Shown here: piece by piece, positions 29,061-38,833 of the stretch
Layout: every line of letters begins with the position of its first letter
Position numbering within the stretch: position 1 is the stretch's first letter
DNA from: Verrucomicrobiia bacterium
GTDB taxonomy: Bacteria > Verrucomicrobiota > Verrucomicrobiia > Verrucomicrobiales > Akkermansiaceae
NCBI GenBank assembly: GCA_030432565.1
Contig: JAUIGV010000010.1
Coordinates: forward strand, 62,001-126,000
Direction of reading: 5' to 3'
Length of the DNA stretch: 64,000 nucleotides
Translations under genes and position numbers: made by a program
The notes under the pieces: model-generated
The model's input: only the letters and a program-made list of their open reading frames with translations
What the model was told of the DNA's origin: nothing
Databases searched by the model: none

Positions 29061-29109
29061 GGGAACTTTTCTCGTGAAGTGGCGGGGTCTTAATCACCAC
29101 AGGACCCTT

Positions 29110-29138
29110 TTGTCGAGTCTGGACCGAGACTTTTTATA
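29110..29138 (+). promoter_or_regulatory. Possible sigma-70 promoter before the zinc-ribbon gene
   Basis: TTGTCG (29110-29115), 17 bases, then TTTATA (29133-29138), about 55 bases upstream of the small gene at 29196. This is a plausible but not a strong match. The divergent fusA promoter must overlap this region. Confidence 0.3.
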
Positions 29139-29195
29139 CATTAAGCCCCTTAAGATTCGGCCTTACTCGAAAGTTAGCCCGGACCAAGATTAATG

Positions 29196-29533
29196 ATGAA
29201 GATTTGCCCGGGGTGCCAAAATGAGATCGGAGATCAGGCTACATGTCAGATCTGCTCCGCATTGAAAGTGCCCAAACCCCGCGCCGAGGGCCCAAAGATC
29301 AGGCGCTGTAGCAAGCTGAGCTTCACTTGCCTTTTGGCCGCACAAGTCTTCATACCTATTTTTTAATCATCTTCGTAATTTTTAGCATCTTTGACCTCCT
29401 CGACGGCAATTTCGGCCAACTCTGCTTCCTCCCGATCTTCACTTTGTTTTCAATTGTTCAATTCGTGCTGATTGGCTTGGCCATCGACTATGCCGAAGGG
29501 CGCAAATTTCCGGACCAAGATCGCGATTCTTAG
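29196..29533 (+). pseudogene. Small zinc-ribbon membrane protein gene split by a frameshift at a T6 run
   Basis: The first frame begins at ATG 29196 (or 29193) with a zinc ribbon CPGCQNEIGDQATCQIC (two CxxC knuckles), then a basic linker and the start of a hydrophobic helix (LSFTCLLAAQVFIPIF). It stops at TAA 29364-29366, directly after six Ts (29359-29364). The -1 frame continues with LIIFVIFSIFDLLDG and a second helix (LFSIVQFVLIGLAIDYAEG) to 29533. Joined, this is a sensible protein of about 112 residues with a zinc ribbon and two membrane helices. Real decay, a sequencing indel in the homopolymer, or slippage at the T-run are all possible. Confidence 0.6.
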
Positions 29534-29612
29534 CGTCCCGAACCGATTCTTCGTTTACAAATCTCGGTTTCCTGACATTCAGGCCCCGTCAAATCGACTT
29601 TTTCCCTAACAA

Positions 29613-31088
29613 ATGAGCACGAATTACTTCAACACTCTCCCGCTTCGTCGCCAGCTTGACGAGCTTGGCACCTGCCGTTTCATGGACGCGTCTGAATTCG
29701 CCAATGGCGTCAACGCCGCTAAAGGACTCAAGATCGTGATCGTGGGCTGTGGCGCCCAGGGCCTCAACCAAGGCCTCAACATGCGCGATTCCGGCCTCGA
29801 CGTCTCTTACACCCTCCGCGCCGAAGCCATTCAGGAAAAGCGTCAGTCCTATCTCAATGCCACCGAAAACGGATTTGCCGTCGGAACCTACGAGGAAATG
29901 CTCCCGACCGCGGACATCGTGATGAACCTCGCTCCTGACAAGCAGCACACCAAGGTTGTCGAAACCGTTGTTCCTCACATGAAGGAGGGCGCGACCTTTT
30001 CCTACGCCCACGGCTTCAACATCGTGGAAGAAGGCACCCAGATCCGCAAAGACCTCACCGTGATTATGGTCGCGCCAAAATCACCGGGTTCGGAGGTCCG
30101 CGAGGAATACAAGCGTGGCTTCGGCGTTCCCACCCTCATTGCCTGCCATGCTGAAAACGATCCATCCGGCGAAGGCATTGAGCTCGCCAAAGCGCTCGCA
30201 GTCGCGCAAGGCGGCGACAAGGCCGGAGTTCTCGAGTCCTCTTTCGTCGCCGAGGTTAAGTCCGATCTCATGGGAGAGCAGACCATTCTCTGCGGACTTC
30301 TCCAGGCCGGCTCCATTCTCTGCTTCGAAAAAATGAAGGCCGAGGGCATCGACCCCAAGTGGGCCGTCAAGTTCATCCAGAACGGTTGGGAAGTAACGAC
30401 CGAGGCCCTCAAGCACGGAGGCATTACCAACATGATGGACCGCCTTTCAAACCCGGCCAAGATTGAAGCCTTCAAGCTTTCGGAAGAGCTTAAGGACATC
30501 ATGCGCGATCTTTTCTACAAGCACATGGACGACATCATTTCGGGTGAATTTTCCAGCACCATGATGGCCGACTGGGCCAACGACGACGTCAAGCTCCTTG
30601 GCTGGCGCAAGGAAACTGGTGAAACCGAGTTCGAACAGACTGAAGGTGAAGGTGAGATCTCCGAGCAGGAATACTTCGACAAGGGCATTCTGATGGTTGC
30701 CATGGTTCGGGCGGGTGTGGAACTCGCGTTCGAAGCCATGGTCGAGGCCGGTATCGAACCTGAGTCCGCCTACTACGAGTCTCTCCACGAAACTCCTCTT
30801 ATTGCAAATACCATCGCACGCAAGAAGCTTTACGAGATGAACCGCGTCATTTCCGACACCGCCGAGTATGGTTGCTACCTCTTCAGCCATGCCGCAGTCC
30901 CCCTTCTGCAGGACTTTATGTCCAAGGTTGATAGCAGCGTCATCGGAAAAGGCCTGGCTGCTTCCGATAACAGCGTCGACAACCAAACCCTGGTTCAAGT
31001 CAATGCCGTCATCCGGGATCACGAGGTCGAGGAAATCGGCATCTACCTCCGTGAAGCCATGGGTGCAATGAAGCCCATCTCTGCGTAA
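29613..31088 (+). CDS. ilvC: Ketol-acid reductoisomerase, class II (long form)
   Basis: A 491-residue enzyme of valine/isoleucine synthesis that isomerises and reduces acetolactate with NADPH and Mg2+. The cofactor loop [18 protein letters not shown] is at the N-terminal Rossmann fold. The length and the duplicated knotted C-terminal domain are those of class II KARI (E. coli IlvC is also 491), not the short class I form of about 330 residues common in many bacteria. It stands alone; ilvD is partly present at the window's right end. Confidence 0.97.
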   Translation: MSTNYFNTLPLRRQLDELGTCRFMDASEFANGVNAAKGLKIVIVGCGAQGLNQGLNMRDSGLDVSYTLRAEAIQEKRQSYLNATENGFAVGTYEEMLPTADIVMNLAPDKQHTKVVETVVPHMKEGATFSYAHGFNIVEEGTQIRKDLTVIMVAPKSPGSEVREEYKRGFGVPTLIACHAENDPSGEGIELAKALAVAQGGDKAGVLESSFVAEVKSDLMGEQTILCGLLQAGSILCFEKMKAEGIDPKWAVKFIQNGWEVTTEALKHGGITNMMDRLSNPAKIEAFKLSEELKDIMRDLFYKHMDDIISGEFSSTMMADWANDDVKLLGWRKETGETEFEQTEGEGEISEQEYFDKGILMVAMVRAGVELAFEAMVEAGIEPESAYYESLHETPLIANTIARKKLYEMNRVISDTAEYGCYLFSHAAVPLLQDFMSKVDSSVIGKGLAASDNSVDNQTLVQVNAVIRDHEVEEIGIYLREAMGAMKPISA

Positions 31089-31109
31089 AGCGATTAAAGC
31101 TCATTCGAA

Positions 31110-31142
31110 AAGCCCGGTGCCTTCCAAAAAAGGCCCGGGCTT
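31110..31142 (+). terminator. Terminator-like hairpin after ilvC
   Basis: AAGCCCGG (31110-31117) pairs with CCGGGCTT (31135-31142), and an inner GCCTT/AAGGC pairing extends it. The T-run after it is poor, so termination strength is uncertain. Confidence 0.55.
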
Positions 31143-31184
31143 GCTACTTTGTTACCCCGAACACTTAACTCCCACCGAAAACCA

Positions 31185-32567
31185 ATGATCAAATCCCTTT
31201 TAGCCTTGAGCGCTGGTGCGCTGGTCCTGCCGTGCGTGTATGCGCAGGAAAATGAAAAACCGGATCTGACCGCCACTTGGCTTGATGCCGCATTGGCCGG
31301 GGAGGAGGCCGTAGTTCATGAAAAGACCACCCCCCTTGCGGCCGGTGACGTTGAAGCGGAACAAACCAGACTTTGGAAAGCGTATACCGAAGCCGCCAGG
31401 CGAGCCGGATGGGACAAAGAGCTTCTTCCCGTTCCCGAGACCATTGGGAAAATGACCGAGGGAGGAAAAAGACCTCAACTCAAGGCAGGGAGCCTGAAAT
31501 CCGGCGAACACGAAATGCCCTACCTCTTTATGGCCAAAGGGGAAAAGCCCGCCACCGGCTGGCCGATGTTCATTTGCCTCCATGGAGGCGGACAACACAA
31601 GGTCGAGGAAGCTCATGGCTGGGACGTTAATACCCGCGAGTGGCAGGCGCAGATGAGTCTCACCGCTCGCGTCTACAAACCAACAGGCCTCTATTTCATC
31701 CCGCGTATGGCCGACGATCGTCTGGGACGGTGGTGGCACAAACACAACATCGATATCTTCACCCGCGTGATTCGTTACGCCATCCTCTTCAATGACGTCG
31801 ATCCCAACAAAATCTATATCATGGGCATTTCCCAGGGTGGTTATGGAAGTTGTCACCTCGCGCCCTTCATGGCCGATCTATTCGCAGCAGCCGGCCCCAT
31901 GGCTGGAGGTATGATGACGGTAACTGAAAATCTCAGAAACCTACCCTTTCGATCCGATATTGGAGAAAAAGACACGATGTTTAAGCGCATCGAATACGCC
32001 CAACAACTGCACGAAGCCATTGACGCACACAAGGCCAAGGATCCGGAAGGATACAAAAATGTCCTGGCCATCCAAAAAGGACGTGGCCATGGCATCGAGT
32101 ACAGCCTCTCTCCAACCTGGCTTGCCACCCACACCCGCGATCCGCACCCGGAACGAATCGTCTGGCGCTGCCACAACAAACACGGAATCTACCGTGACAG
32201 TTTCTACTGGCTCTCTCTGACCAACACTCCGGAAAAAGGCGAGTTTGAGATTGTCGCCAGCCTCGATAAGGAGAACAACCTCGTCACCATCACAGCCGAG
32301 GAGGTGATCCCGGCAAAAGAAAAAGGTGGAGAGCCAAGCCGCAAACCACTCACCGCATCTCAAATCGTGGTGCATCTCAATGATGCAATGCTTGACCTTG
32401 AAAAAGAGATCACCATCGAGCTCAACGGCAAGCAAGCGTTCAAGGGAATGGTCAAGCGCAGCCACGGAACCATTTTGCAAAACCTTGTCGAACGCGGTGA
32501 CATCAACTACGCCTTCCCTGCTGAAATCAAGGTGGGGGAACCCGCAAAGATCGGTTCACCCGAATAA
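31185..32567 (+). CDS. Secreted alpha/beta-hydrolase (esterase/prolyl-oligopeptidase-like)
   Basis: A 460-residue exported protein with a signal peptide ending near VYAQ. The hydrolase core has an oxyanion loop ICLHGGGQHK and nucleophile elbow GISQGGYG (Ser216). A candidate catalytic His is in QKGRGHGIEY. A C-terminal beta-rich part (about residues 340-450) follows. The family looks like the dienelactone-hydrolase/PHB-depolymerase-like esterases of Verrucomicrobiota; the substrate is unknown. The frame extends to a TTG at 31149, but the ATG at 31185 starts the signal peptide. The next gene begins eight bases after its stop. Confidence 0.82.
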   Translation: MIKSLLALSAGALVLPCVYAQENEKPDLTATWLDAALAGEEAVVHEKTTPLAAGDVEAEQTRLWKAYTEAARRAGWDKELLPVPETIGKMTEGGKRPQLKAGSLKSGEHEMPYLFMAKGEKPATGWPMFICLHGGGQHKVEEAHGWDVNTREWQAQMSLTARVYKPTGLYFIPRMADDRLGRWWHKHNIDIFTRVIRYAILFNDVDPNKIYIMGISQGGYGSCHLAPFMADLFAAAGPMAGGMMTVTENLRNLPFRSDIGEKDTMFKRIEYAQQLHEAIDAHKAKDPEGYKNVLAIQKGRGHGIEYSLSPTWLATHTRDPHPERIVWRCHNKHGIYRDSFYWLSLTNTPEKGEFEIVASLDKENNLVTITAEEVIPAKEKGGEPSRKPLTASQIVVHLNDAMLDLEKEITIELNGKQAFKGMVKRSHGTILQNLVERGDINYAFPAEIKVGEPAKIGSPE

Positions 32568-32575
32568 TCGATGAG

Positions 32576-35170
32576 ATGACAAATTTGGCTTTGATTGCCA
32601 TCCTCTTGCGGCTTTTGGCATCCTGTCTCACGGCCGAAGAAACCTCCCAGGGCTCCCTAATTGCGCAGTGGGACCAAGCTTCTTTGAAACGCGGAGAAGA
32701 ACGCTACGCCCAAACCTGTCAGATTTGTCACGGAACCGTCGCTGAGGTCGGGCAATTCCCAGATGCCCTGCGTTTTAGCCAGGGAAAATTTAAAAACGGC
32801 GCGGCTCCGCACGAGATGTTTCAGACTATCAAGCATGGATTCGGACAGTTCATGCCGGCGCACCCTTCGATGTCGAATCAGGAGATTTACGACGTGATTC
32901 ACTTCTTACGTGAGCGTTTTGTGAAGCCACACAACCCTTCGCAATATGTCAAAATCGATGAGACCTATCTCGCCAAGGCTTCAACAATGAAGCTGGTGGC
33001 GCAGCAGAACAAACTCCCGCCATGGCTCATGATGGACTACGGCCCGACCATGAGTGCCACCTACAATCTTGGAGCTTACTCAGTCATGAAAGGCATCGCG
33101 GTCAGACTCGATCCGGGCCACGGCGGAGTCACCAAAGGAAGGTCATGGATCCTCTTTGACCAAGACACCCTGCAACCGGCCGCCGGTTGGGAAGGTGTTT
33201 TTTCCGATTATAAAATCATTTCACTTGCGGGAAACCGCGTTCCTGATGACCAGCACCAGCGGCTCTCAAACATCCGCTTTGCCATGCCCAACGAACCTGC
33301 ATGGGCGAACCCGGCCACCGGGGATTTTAAAGATCTTCGTTTCGTGGGCCGGGACCAGAAACGTTACGGCCCGCTCCCTCTCGCTTGGGGGCGATTTGTC
33401 GGCGTTCACTATCAGCAGGACCGTCCCATCATTGAATACCGGATTGCAAAACGTCGAATTCTGGAACGATACACATCATCAGAGCCAGGAGTCTTTCAGC
33501 GCACGCTCCACATCTCCGAAGGGCCACATCCACTTAAGCACCGACTTGCTCCGATTGAGATCGCGGTGGCATACTCAGCAGATTCGGACATCAAAATCAG
33601 CACCGAAAACGGGTTTCACATTCTCAATATTCCAGCCGGTGAGGAGATTCGGTTTCACTGCCACCTCAGCCCGGGAAAGCCACAAGGTTTGACCAAACTT
33701 GAAGCAGCTTCATCGATCCCAAACCTCAAGAGTTTGGCAGCTTCCCCCAAGGCACCCCGGTGGAAGGCCGTGATCAAAAAGAAGGTGCAACCCCATGAAG
33801 ACAACGCTCCCTACGTCGTCGACGAATTAACCCAGCCCAAGCCAAACCCGTGGAATTGCCGGACCCGTTTGGGGGGGCTCGATTTCTTCAATGATCCGAA
33901 CAAGGCCGCAGTTTGCACCTGGGATGGCGACGTTTGGTTGATCGATGACATCACCACCAGTGAAATTTCATGGCGTCGTATTTGCACCGGCCTCTTTCAA
34001 CCTCTTGGGCTCAGAATCATCAACGGGGAGATCTATGTGACGTGCCGGGACCAGATTGCCCGCCTAGTCGATCGGAACAACGACCGGGAAATTGACTTCG
34101 TGGAGGCTTTTAACTCGGACCACCAGGTGACCACGCACTGGCACGAATTCACCTCCGGACTGGCAGTCGATCAGAAAGGTTATTTCTACTATGTCAAAGC
34201 AGGTCGTCATGGCAGTCCGGCGCTCGTGGAGCATCACGGCACCGTGATTCAAGTAGACCCCGACGGCAAACACAGTCGGGTCGTGGCAACAGGATTTCGT
34301 GCCACCAACGGCATCAACAACACCCCGGATGGCCGCCTCTTCATGAGCGATCAGGAAGGAACGTGGAATCCCGAAAACAAAATCATCGAGATTCATCCCG
34401 ACGCGCAAAACCCGAAATTTTTCGGCTTTACGCTCGGCTATCATCACCTTGGCGAAAAAGCTGCGGATGACGATTCGGTGACTCACCCCTTCGTTTGGGT
34501 TCACCGCGACGTCGATCGTTCTCCAAGTCAGATCTTGTTTGCCGACAGCAAAAGATGGGGACCAATGAGCCAAAAGATACTCAGCCTATCTTATGGCACC
34601 GGATCAATTTACCACATCATGACCGATGAAGTGAATGGCGTGAAACAAGGGGCGGTGGTGGCGATTGATATGCAGGACCATGGCCGAAACCACGTTTTAA
34701 CCGGCTTGATGCGGGGCAAATTCAACTCAAAGGATGGCCAACTCTACACCTGCGGCCTGGCCGACTGGGCTTCAAGCCGGACCACGGCGGAGGGAATTTA
34801 CCGCGTCCGCTATACCGGAAAGGCGAGCTACACACCGGTGGCTTTGAAAAACTATCAAAACGGAATCCTCCTCGAATTTTCCGCCCCCCTCAAAGGCATA
34901 AACTCGAAGCAGAGTTCCCTTCGCCATTGGCCCATCATCCGCACTCCGAAGTACGGGATGCGTTCGACACCACACGAGAAAACCAACATTCCGGTGAAAG
35001 AATTTCATCTCATTGAAGACCAGCGAGCAGTCTTCATCGAATGCGACATGGTTACCGCCTGGATCAGCGAGCTTCAGCTGGAATTGATTAAGGCCAACGG
35101 CAATCCTCACCGGATCAAGCTGCACAACACCGCCTACCAACTACGAAGTCGCTACGAGCTTACGAAATAG
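32576..35170 (+). CDS. Secreted cytochrome c / DUF6797 multidomain protein
   Basis: An 864-residue exported protein. After a signal peptide (about residues 1-20) comes a cytochrome c domain with heme motif CQICHG (Cys48, Cys51, His52), possible Met ligands in GQFMPAHPSM and the typical LRERF end. The middle (about 130-390) matches the large beta-rich DUF6797-type region. The rest (about 400-730) looks like a beta-propeller of the PVC membrane-bound dehydrogenase type, including FATNGINNTPDG-like and TLGYHHLGEKA segments. Such proteins are characteristic of Verrucomicrobiota and Planctomycetes and probably serve periplasmic oxidation of sugars or related compounds. It is in an operon with the hydrolase. 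Confidence 0.8.
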   Translation: MTNLALIAILLRLLASCLTAEETSQGSLIAQWDQASLKRGEERYAQTCQICHGTVAEVGQFPDALRFSQGKFKNGAAPHEMFQTIKHGFGQFMPAHPSMSNQEIYDVIHFLRERFVKPHNPSQYVKIDETYLAKASTMKLVAQQNKLPPWLMMDYGPTMSATYNLGAYSVMKGIAVRLDPGHGGVTKGRSWILFDQDTLQPAAGWEGVFSDYKIISLAGNRVPDDQHQRLSNIRFAMPNEPAWANPATGDFKDLRFVGRDQKRYGPLPLAWGRFVGVHYQQDRPIIEYRIAKRRILERYTSSEPGVFQRTLHISEGPHPLKHRLAPIEIAVAYSADSDIKISTENGFHILNIPAGEEIRFHCHLSPGKPQGLTKLEAASSIPNLKSLAASPKAPRWKAVIKKKVQPHEDNAPYVVDELTQPKPNPWNCRTRLGGLDFFNDPNKAAVCTWDGDVWLIDDITTSEISWRRICTGLFQPLGLRIINGEIYVTCRDQIARLVDRNNDREIDFVEAFNSDHQVTTHWHEFTSGLAVDQKGYFYYVKAGRHGSPALVEHHGTVIQVDPDGKHSRVVATGFRATNGINNTPDGRLFMSDQEGTWNPENKIIEIHPDAQNPKFFGFTLGYHHLGEKAADDDSVTHPFVWVHRDVDRSPSQILFADSKRWGPMSQKILSLSYGTGSIYHIMTDEVNGVKQGAVVAIDMQDHGRNHVLTGLMRGKFNSKDGQLYTCGLADWASSRTTAEGIYRVRYTGKASYTPVALKNYQNGILLEFSAPLKGINSKQSSLRHWPIIRTPKYGMRSTPHEKTNIPVKEFHLIEDQRAVFIECDMVTAWISELQLELIKANGNPHRIKLHNTAYQLRSRYELTK

Positions 35171-35200
35171 CTTCTGGAATCGGATTTCACCAAGATTAAC

Positions 35201-36010
35201 ATGAACCCGGATCCTTCCCTGGCATCTCACCTGCTCCTCCGGAGTCTTGTCAACGGGCCGGTTCTTGTCGGAGATCTCCCCGAAGCAAAATCGATGCATT
35301 TGGATTTCCTCAGTGTACCCAAAAAAGTCCAACCACTGAACTTCGAACAAAAACTCGGCCACCTTTACGAGGACGCTCTCGCCCAAGTCCTTCAATCTTC
35401 GGAGCACTTCCATCTGCTCGCCCAGGGCATGCAAATTCAAAAGGATATCCACTCCACCGTTGGCGAACTCGATTTCATCATTCGTGATCTTGCTTCGGAA
35501 CAGCTCATCCACCTCGAACTCGCAACCAAATTCTACCTCGCGGTCGATACACCAAAAGGCATGACTCTCCCTGGCCCCGATGCCCGCGACAACTATTTCA
35601 AAAAAATTGCACATCTTCGTGAACATCAACTTCAGCTTCCGGTCCACTACCAAAATTTTCTCCCGGAGCGCTATCGCAAGGAGCCCATTGTCACGCAGCA
35701 ACTGATCTACGGATGTCTCTTTGACCACATCGATTCCCCCGCACCGGCAAAGCCTGATTTCCTGAATCCCGGGTGTCGCCGAGGAAAGTGGCTTCATCAA
35801 AAGGAGATCCCCCGCCACTTTGCCCGCAACGATTCTTTTCAGATCATTCCAAAATCACTTTGGCCCGTTTCACTCAACTTTCTCCACGAACTTCAATTTG
35901 ATTCCTGGGACCACAACGAACACCTGCAGCGATGCCTGATGGTTCGAAGCGGGGACGACCCCACACCCTACTTCCTCGCCCCTGATTCGTATGGACCAGT
36001 TGCAAACTAA
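35201..36010 (+). CDS. DUF1853 family protein (nuclease-fold-like)
   Basis: A 269-residue protein of the DUF1853 family. The defining block is TVGELDFIIRD followed by LIHLELATKFYLAV, whose Asp and Glu-x-x-Lys pattern resembles the PD-(D/E)XK nuclease core. A second conserved region is LPGPDARDNYFKKIAHLREHQ. The C-terminal part holds GCRRGKWLHQKE. Function is unknown in the literature I recall. It follows the DUF6797 gene by 30 bases and converges with rapA. Confidence 0.82.
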   Translation: MNPDPSLASHLLLRSLVNGPVLVGDLPEAKSMHLDFLSVPKKVQPLNFEQKLGHLYEDALAQVLQSSEHFHLLAQGMQIQKDIHSTVGELDFIIRDLASEQLIHLELATKFYLAVDTPKGMTLPGPDARDNYFKKIAHLREHQLQLPVHYQNFLPERYRKEPIVTQQLIYGCLFDHIDSPAPAKPDFLNPGCRRGKWLHQKEIPRHFARNDSFQIIPKSLWPVSLNFLHELQFDSWDHNEHLQRCLMVRSGDDPTPYFLAPDSYGPVAN

Positions 36011-36034
36011 AAGACCAGAAGGTCCCACACCTTC

Positions 36035-38719
36035 CTACGAGACCGGCATCCGGTAAATCAACCTCAATGAGTCCAGCCTGAGTCGGGCTCCCCCCAGCGC
36101 AGACTCCAATGCCGCGCGATGACTTTCGAGCTGCTTCAACTCCTCTTGACCGATCATGGGATTCACTTGTGCCAAGTCCACGAGACGGGCTTTCTCGTCA
36201 TCGAGCGCCTGCCTCATTGCCTTGAGAGAGGTGGCGACGACCTTTACCCGGCGTTGGCCGGCAAGGGCGTGCAAACTTTTCAACATCGCAGGAATCATTT
36301 CCCGGGTCACTTTGGGTTGTTCCAAAAGCTTGCGATGATTTCCCCTTCTAAGTACCGCTTTCATCAGAGCTGAATCAGCGGTGAGATTCCGCCCCTGGTG
36401 ATCGACCGCGACCCGAACCGGGACCGCCGGCAAGAAGTGGTCGGTTTGCAAAGACGCCGGCGCCACACATTCCACGAGGTAAAAGGCTTCCAAAATCACC
36501 GATTTCGGCCCCGGGGATTCCCAAACTCCGAAGGCACTATTCCCCGCCTCGCTGGAAAGCAGCAGATCGATGGCATTGCGCACCATGGGATGATCGGCAG
36601 ACATCAGCCCGATTTCTTCGCGGCCCAGAGCACGCTCCCGGTCAAAAGTCACCCCCACCCCGTCCTCCGGAACACTGGGAAAGGCATCGGTCACAACATG
36701 ACCTTGCTTGAGCAGATAACCACGTGAATCAAGCTCCTCCACGGCGAGACCAAAATGATCAAAGAGCCTCAAAGTCCAGTCTTCAAACTCACGATCACCA
36801 TCCCACGAATCGATCAGCTCCAGCGTCCCATCGATCTCTCCATCACCCTGCGATGAAAGCGCCAACAAACGATCCGGCCCCCGCTCCATCTGAATCTCCG
36901 TTTCAGCCCGAAGCTTCTTCGACTCGCTTATGAAATCAGTCAGAGTCTCCGCCTGAATTTGCTGCAGTCGCTTCACCAGGAGTTGCGCGCCTTGCAAATT
37001 TTTTTCAAAAGCATTCAAACCCTCGTGATACCAACGGGCATACCTCTCACCGGGGTCACCCTTCACAAAGGGAACATGAATATGGATCGTCCTTTTTTGA
37101 CCGATACGATCAAGCCGCCCTATCCTCTGCTCCAGGAGCTCGGGATTTTCAGGGAGATCAATCAGAACAAGATGACGGGCAAATTGGAAGTTGCGACCTT
37201 CACTCCCGATTTCGGAACAGATCAACAGGTCCGCACCATCTTCCTCCGAAAAGTAGGCCGCATTCCGGTCCCGCTGCAATAACGTCAACTCCTCGTGAAA
37301 CTGCGCAATCTTCATATTGACCCGCTCAAGCAACGCCTCGGTCAGATCTTCAACCAACTCGATCGTTTTCCCAATTAGGAGCACCTTTTGAGACGCGTGT
37401 TTCTTCAAGAAACCAACCAACCAATCCACCTTCACTACAAAAGCATCTTCCCCATCCAATTCAATGAGATGAGCCTTCCGCTCCGGGAAACCGGTCAATT
37501 GCTTCCGGGTATTTCGGAACATCACGCGACCGGTTCCAAATGAGTCCAGTAAATCGCGGATCACCCGGGAACGCGAACCCGGCTCATTTAGCCTTGTCAA
37601 CCCATCGGCAATGCGCGGCGAACGCCCCGCAAACAGCGAAGCGTCGGGCTGGCCACCGTTTTGGATCAAATCGATGGCATCAGCCACCTGTTCATAATAC
37701 CCGAACTCTTCCAAAAATGCCTCCAGATCACTGTAGCGATGTGGATCAAGAAGCTGGAGTCGGGCAAAGTGACCCTCCGCACCAAGCTGTTGGGGAGTCG
37801 CCGTGAGCAAGAGGACCGAAGGAGTTTCAGCAGCAAGCGCCTGCACCAGTTCATAGCCTTCACTGGACTCTTCAGGGCTCCACTCCAGGTGATGGGCCTC
37901 ATCCACAACCAGCAAATCCCAGCCAGCCTCGATCACTTGAGGAATGCGCTCGGGATGATCCAAAAGAAAATCCTGTGAACAGAGAATCAGTTGATTTTCT
38001 TCAAAAGGATTTCCTTCGGGAATGGAGCGACAACGATCCTCGTCAAAGATTGCAAACAAAAGATTAAATCGCCGAAGGAGTTCGACAAACCACTGGTGAA
38101 CCAATGGCTCAGGCAGAAGAATGAGCGCGCGATCAGCCCGACCTGTCAGATTGAGTCGATGCAGAATCAGACAAGCTTCGATGGTTTTACCCAGCCCAAC
38201 CTCGTCCGCAAGGAGCACGCGCGGGGACAGCCTAGAACATACCTCTTTCGCAATGGCAATTTGATGAGGGATGAGATCAATCCGCCCACCCAGAAAACCG
38301 CGAACCGGAGATTGACGAATTTTCGAGGATCGAAACAAGGATTCGATCCGCAGATTGAAAGTTCGCAGATCATCAACCTGCCCGCCGACGAGGCGGTCCT
38401 CAGGCTTGGAAAAACTGATCGAGTCATCCAACTCACCTTCTTGGAATGCCTGGTCGCCCTCATGATAAACCAAAAGCCCGCCTTCCTCCTCAACCCGATC
38501 AATCCGAATCATCTTTCCGGTGTGGATCAAAACCTCATCCCCCACTTTAAAGCGCACTCTCAGGATAGGAGCCGAATCGATTGCGAACGTTCTTTTCTCA
38601 TTCGCCACGGCAAACAAGATGGTCACCCTGTTTCCGCCCGACTCCAACAAAACACCAAGTCCGAGTTCCGGCTCACTGGTGCTGACCCATCGCTGTCCCG
38701 CTACAATATTTTCGCGCAT
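36035..38719 (-). CDS. rapA: RNA polymerase-associated SWI2/SNF2 ATPase RapA (HepA)
   Basis: An 894-residue Snf2-type ATPase. Its N-terminus (AGQRWVSTSEPELGLGVLLE) and following Tudor-like domains match E. coli RapA, which begins GQRWISDTESELGLG. The helicase core has LADEVGLGKT (Lys178), VVDEAHHLEW, LLTATPQQLG, then SEGRNFQFA and QRIGRLDRIGQ. The C-terminal RapA domain is present, so this is RapA proper and not a general Snf2 helicase. RapA binds RNA polymerase and helps recycle it after termination. It is divergent from the kinase-phosphatase gene across a region with direct repeats. Confidence 0.94.
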   Translation of the reverse strand: MRENIVAGQRWVSTSEPELGLGVLLESGGNRVTILFAVANEKRTFAIDSAPILRVRFKVGDEVLIHTGKMIRIDRVEEEGGLLVYHEGDQAFQEGELDDSISFSKPEDRLVGGQVDDLRTFNLRIESLFRSSKIRQSPVRGFLGGRIDLIPHQIAIAKEVCSRLSPRVLLADEVGLGKTIEACLILHRLNLTGRADRALILLPEPLVHQWFVELLRRFNLLFAIFDEDRCRSIPEGNPFEENQLILCSQDFLLDHPERIPQVIEAGWDLLVVDEAHHLEWSPEESSEGYELVQALAAETPSVLLLTATPQQLGAEGHFARLQLLDPHRYSDLEAFLEEFGYYEQVADAIDLIQNGGQPDASLFAGRSPRIADGLTRLNEPGSRSRVIRDLLDSFGTGRVMFRNTRKQLTGFPERKAHLIELDGEDAFVVKVDWLVGFLKKHASQKVLLIGKTIELVEDLTEALLERVNMKIAQFHEELTLLQRDRNAAYFSEEDGADLLICSEIGSEGRNFQFARHLVLIDLPENPELLEQRIGRLDRIGQKRTIHIHVPFVKGDPGERYARWYHEGLNAFEKNLQGAQLLVKRLQQIQAETLTDFISESKKLRAETEIQMERGPDRLLALSSQGDGEIDGTLELIDSWDGDREFEDWTLRLFDHFGLAVEELDSRGYLLKQGHVVTDAFPSVPEDGVGVTFDRERALGREEIGLMSADHPMVRNAIDLLLSSEAGNSAFGVWESPGPKSVILEAFYLVECVAPASLQTDHFLPAVPVRVAVDHQGRNLTADSALMKAVLRRGNHRKLLEQPKVTREMIPAMLKSLHALAGQRRVKVVATSLKAMRQALDDEKARLVDLAQVNPMIGQEELKQLESHRAALESALGGARLRLDSLRLIYRMPVS

Positions 38720-38738
38720 CCACCGCGATGCATAGCGG

Positions 38739-38808
38739 GGATGACCGCCGTTTAAAATCGCGAATCAATAAGAATTTAAAAGTCGCTAATCAGCTTGGAT
38801 GACCGCCG
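38739..38808. repeat. Paired direct repeats in the rapA/kinase-phosphatase divergent region
   Basis: GGATGACCGCCG occurs exactly at 38739-38750 and 38797-38808. Between them a second, imperfect repeat pair occurs: TTTAAAATCGCGAATCA (38751-38767) and TTTAAAAGTCGCTAATCA (38775-38792). The nested order A-B-B'-A lies 20 bases upstream of the rapA start and ends 25 bases before the other gene's start. It could be a regulator-binding array or the trace of a small duplication. Confidence 0.6.
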
Positions 38809-38833
38809 GAGGATGCTAGCCTCGGCAACGAAG

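Noticed and set aside
26955-29093. Open frame of 712 codons antisense to fusA
   Set aside because: It mirrors a highly conserved gene, has no family motif of its own, and arises from the codon bias of fusA on the other strand.
36018-36034. Small hairpin GAAGGT/ACCTTC between DUF1853 and rapA as a terminator
   Set aside because: Six pairs only and no T-run on either strand.
38739-38808. Repeats considered as a CRISPR-like array
   Set aside because: Only two copies, nested with a different repeat, and no cas genes nearby.
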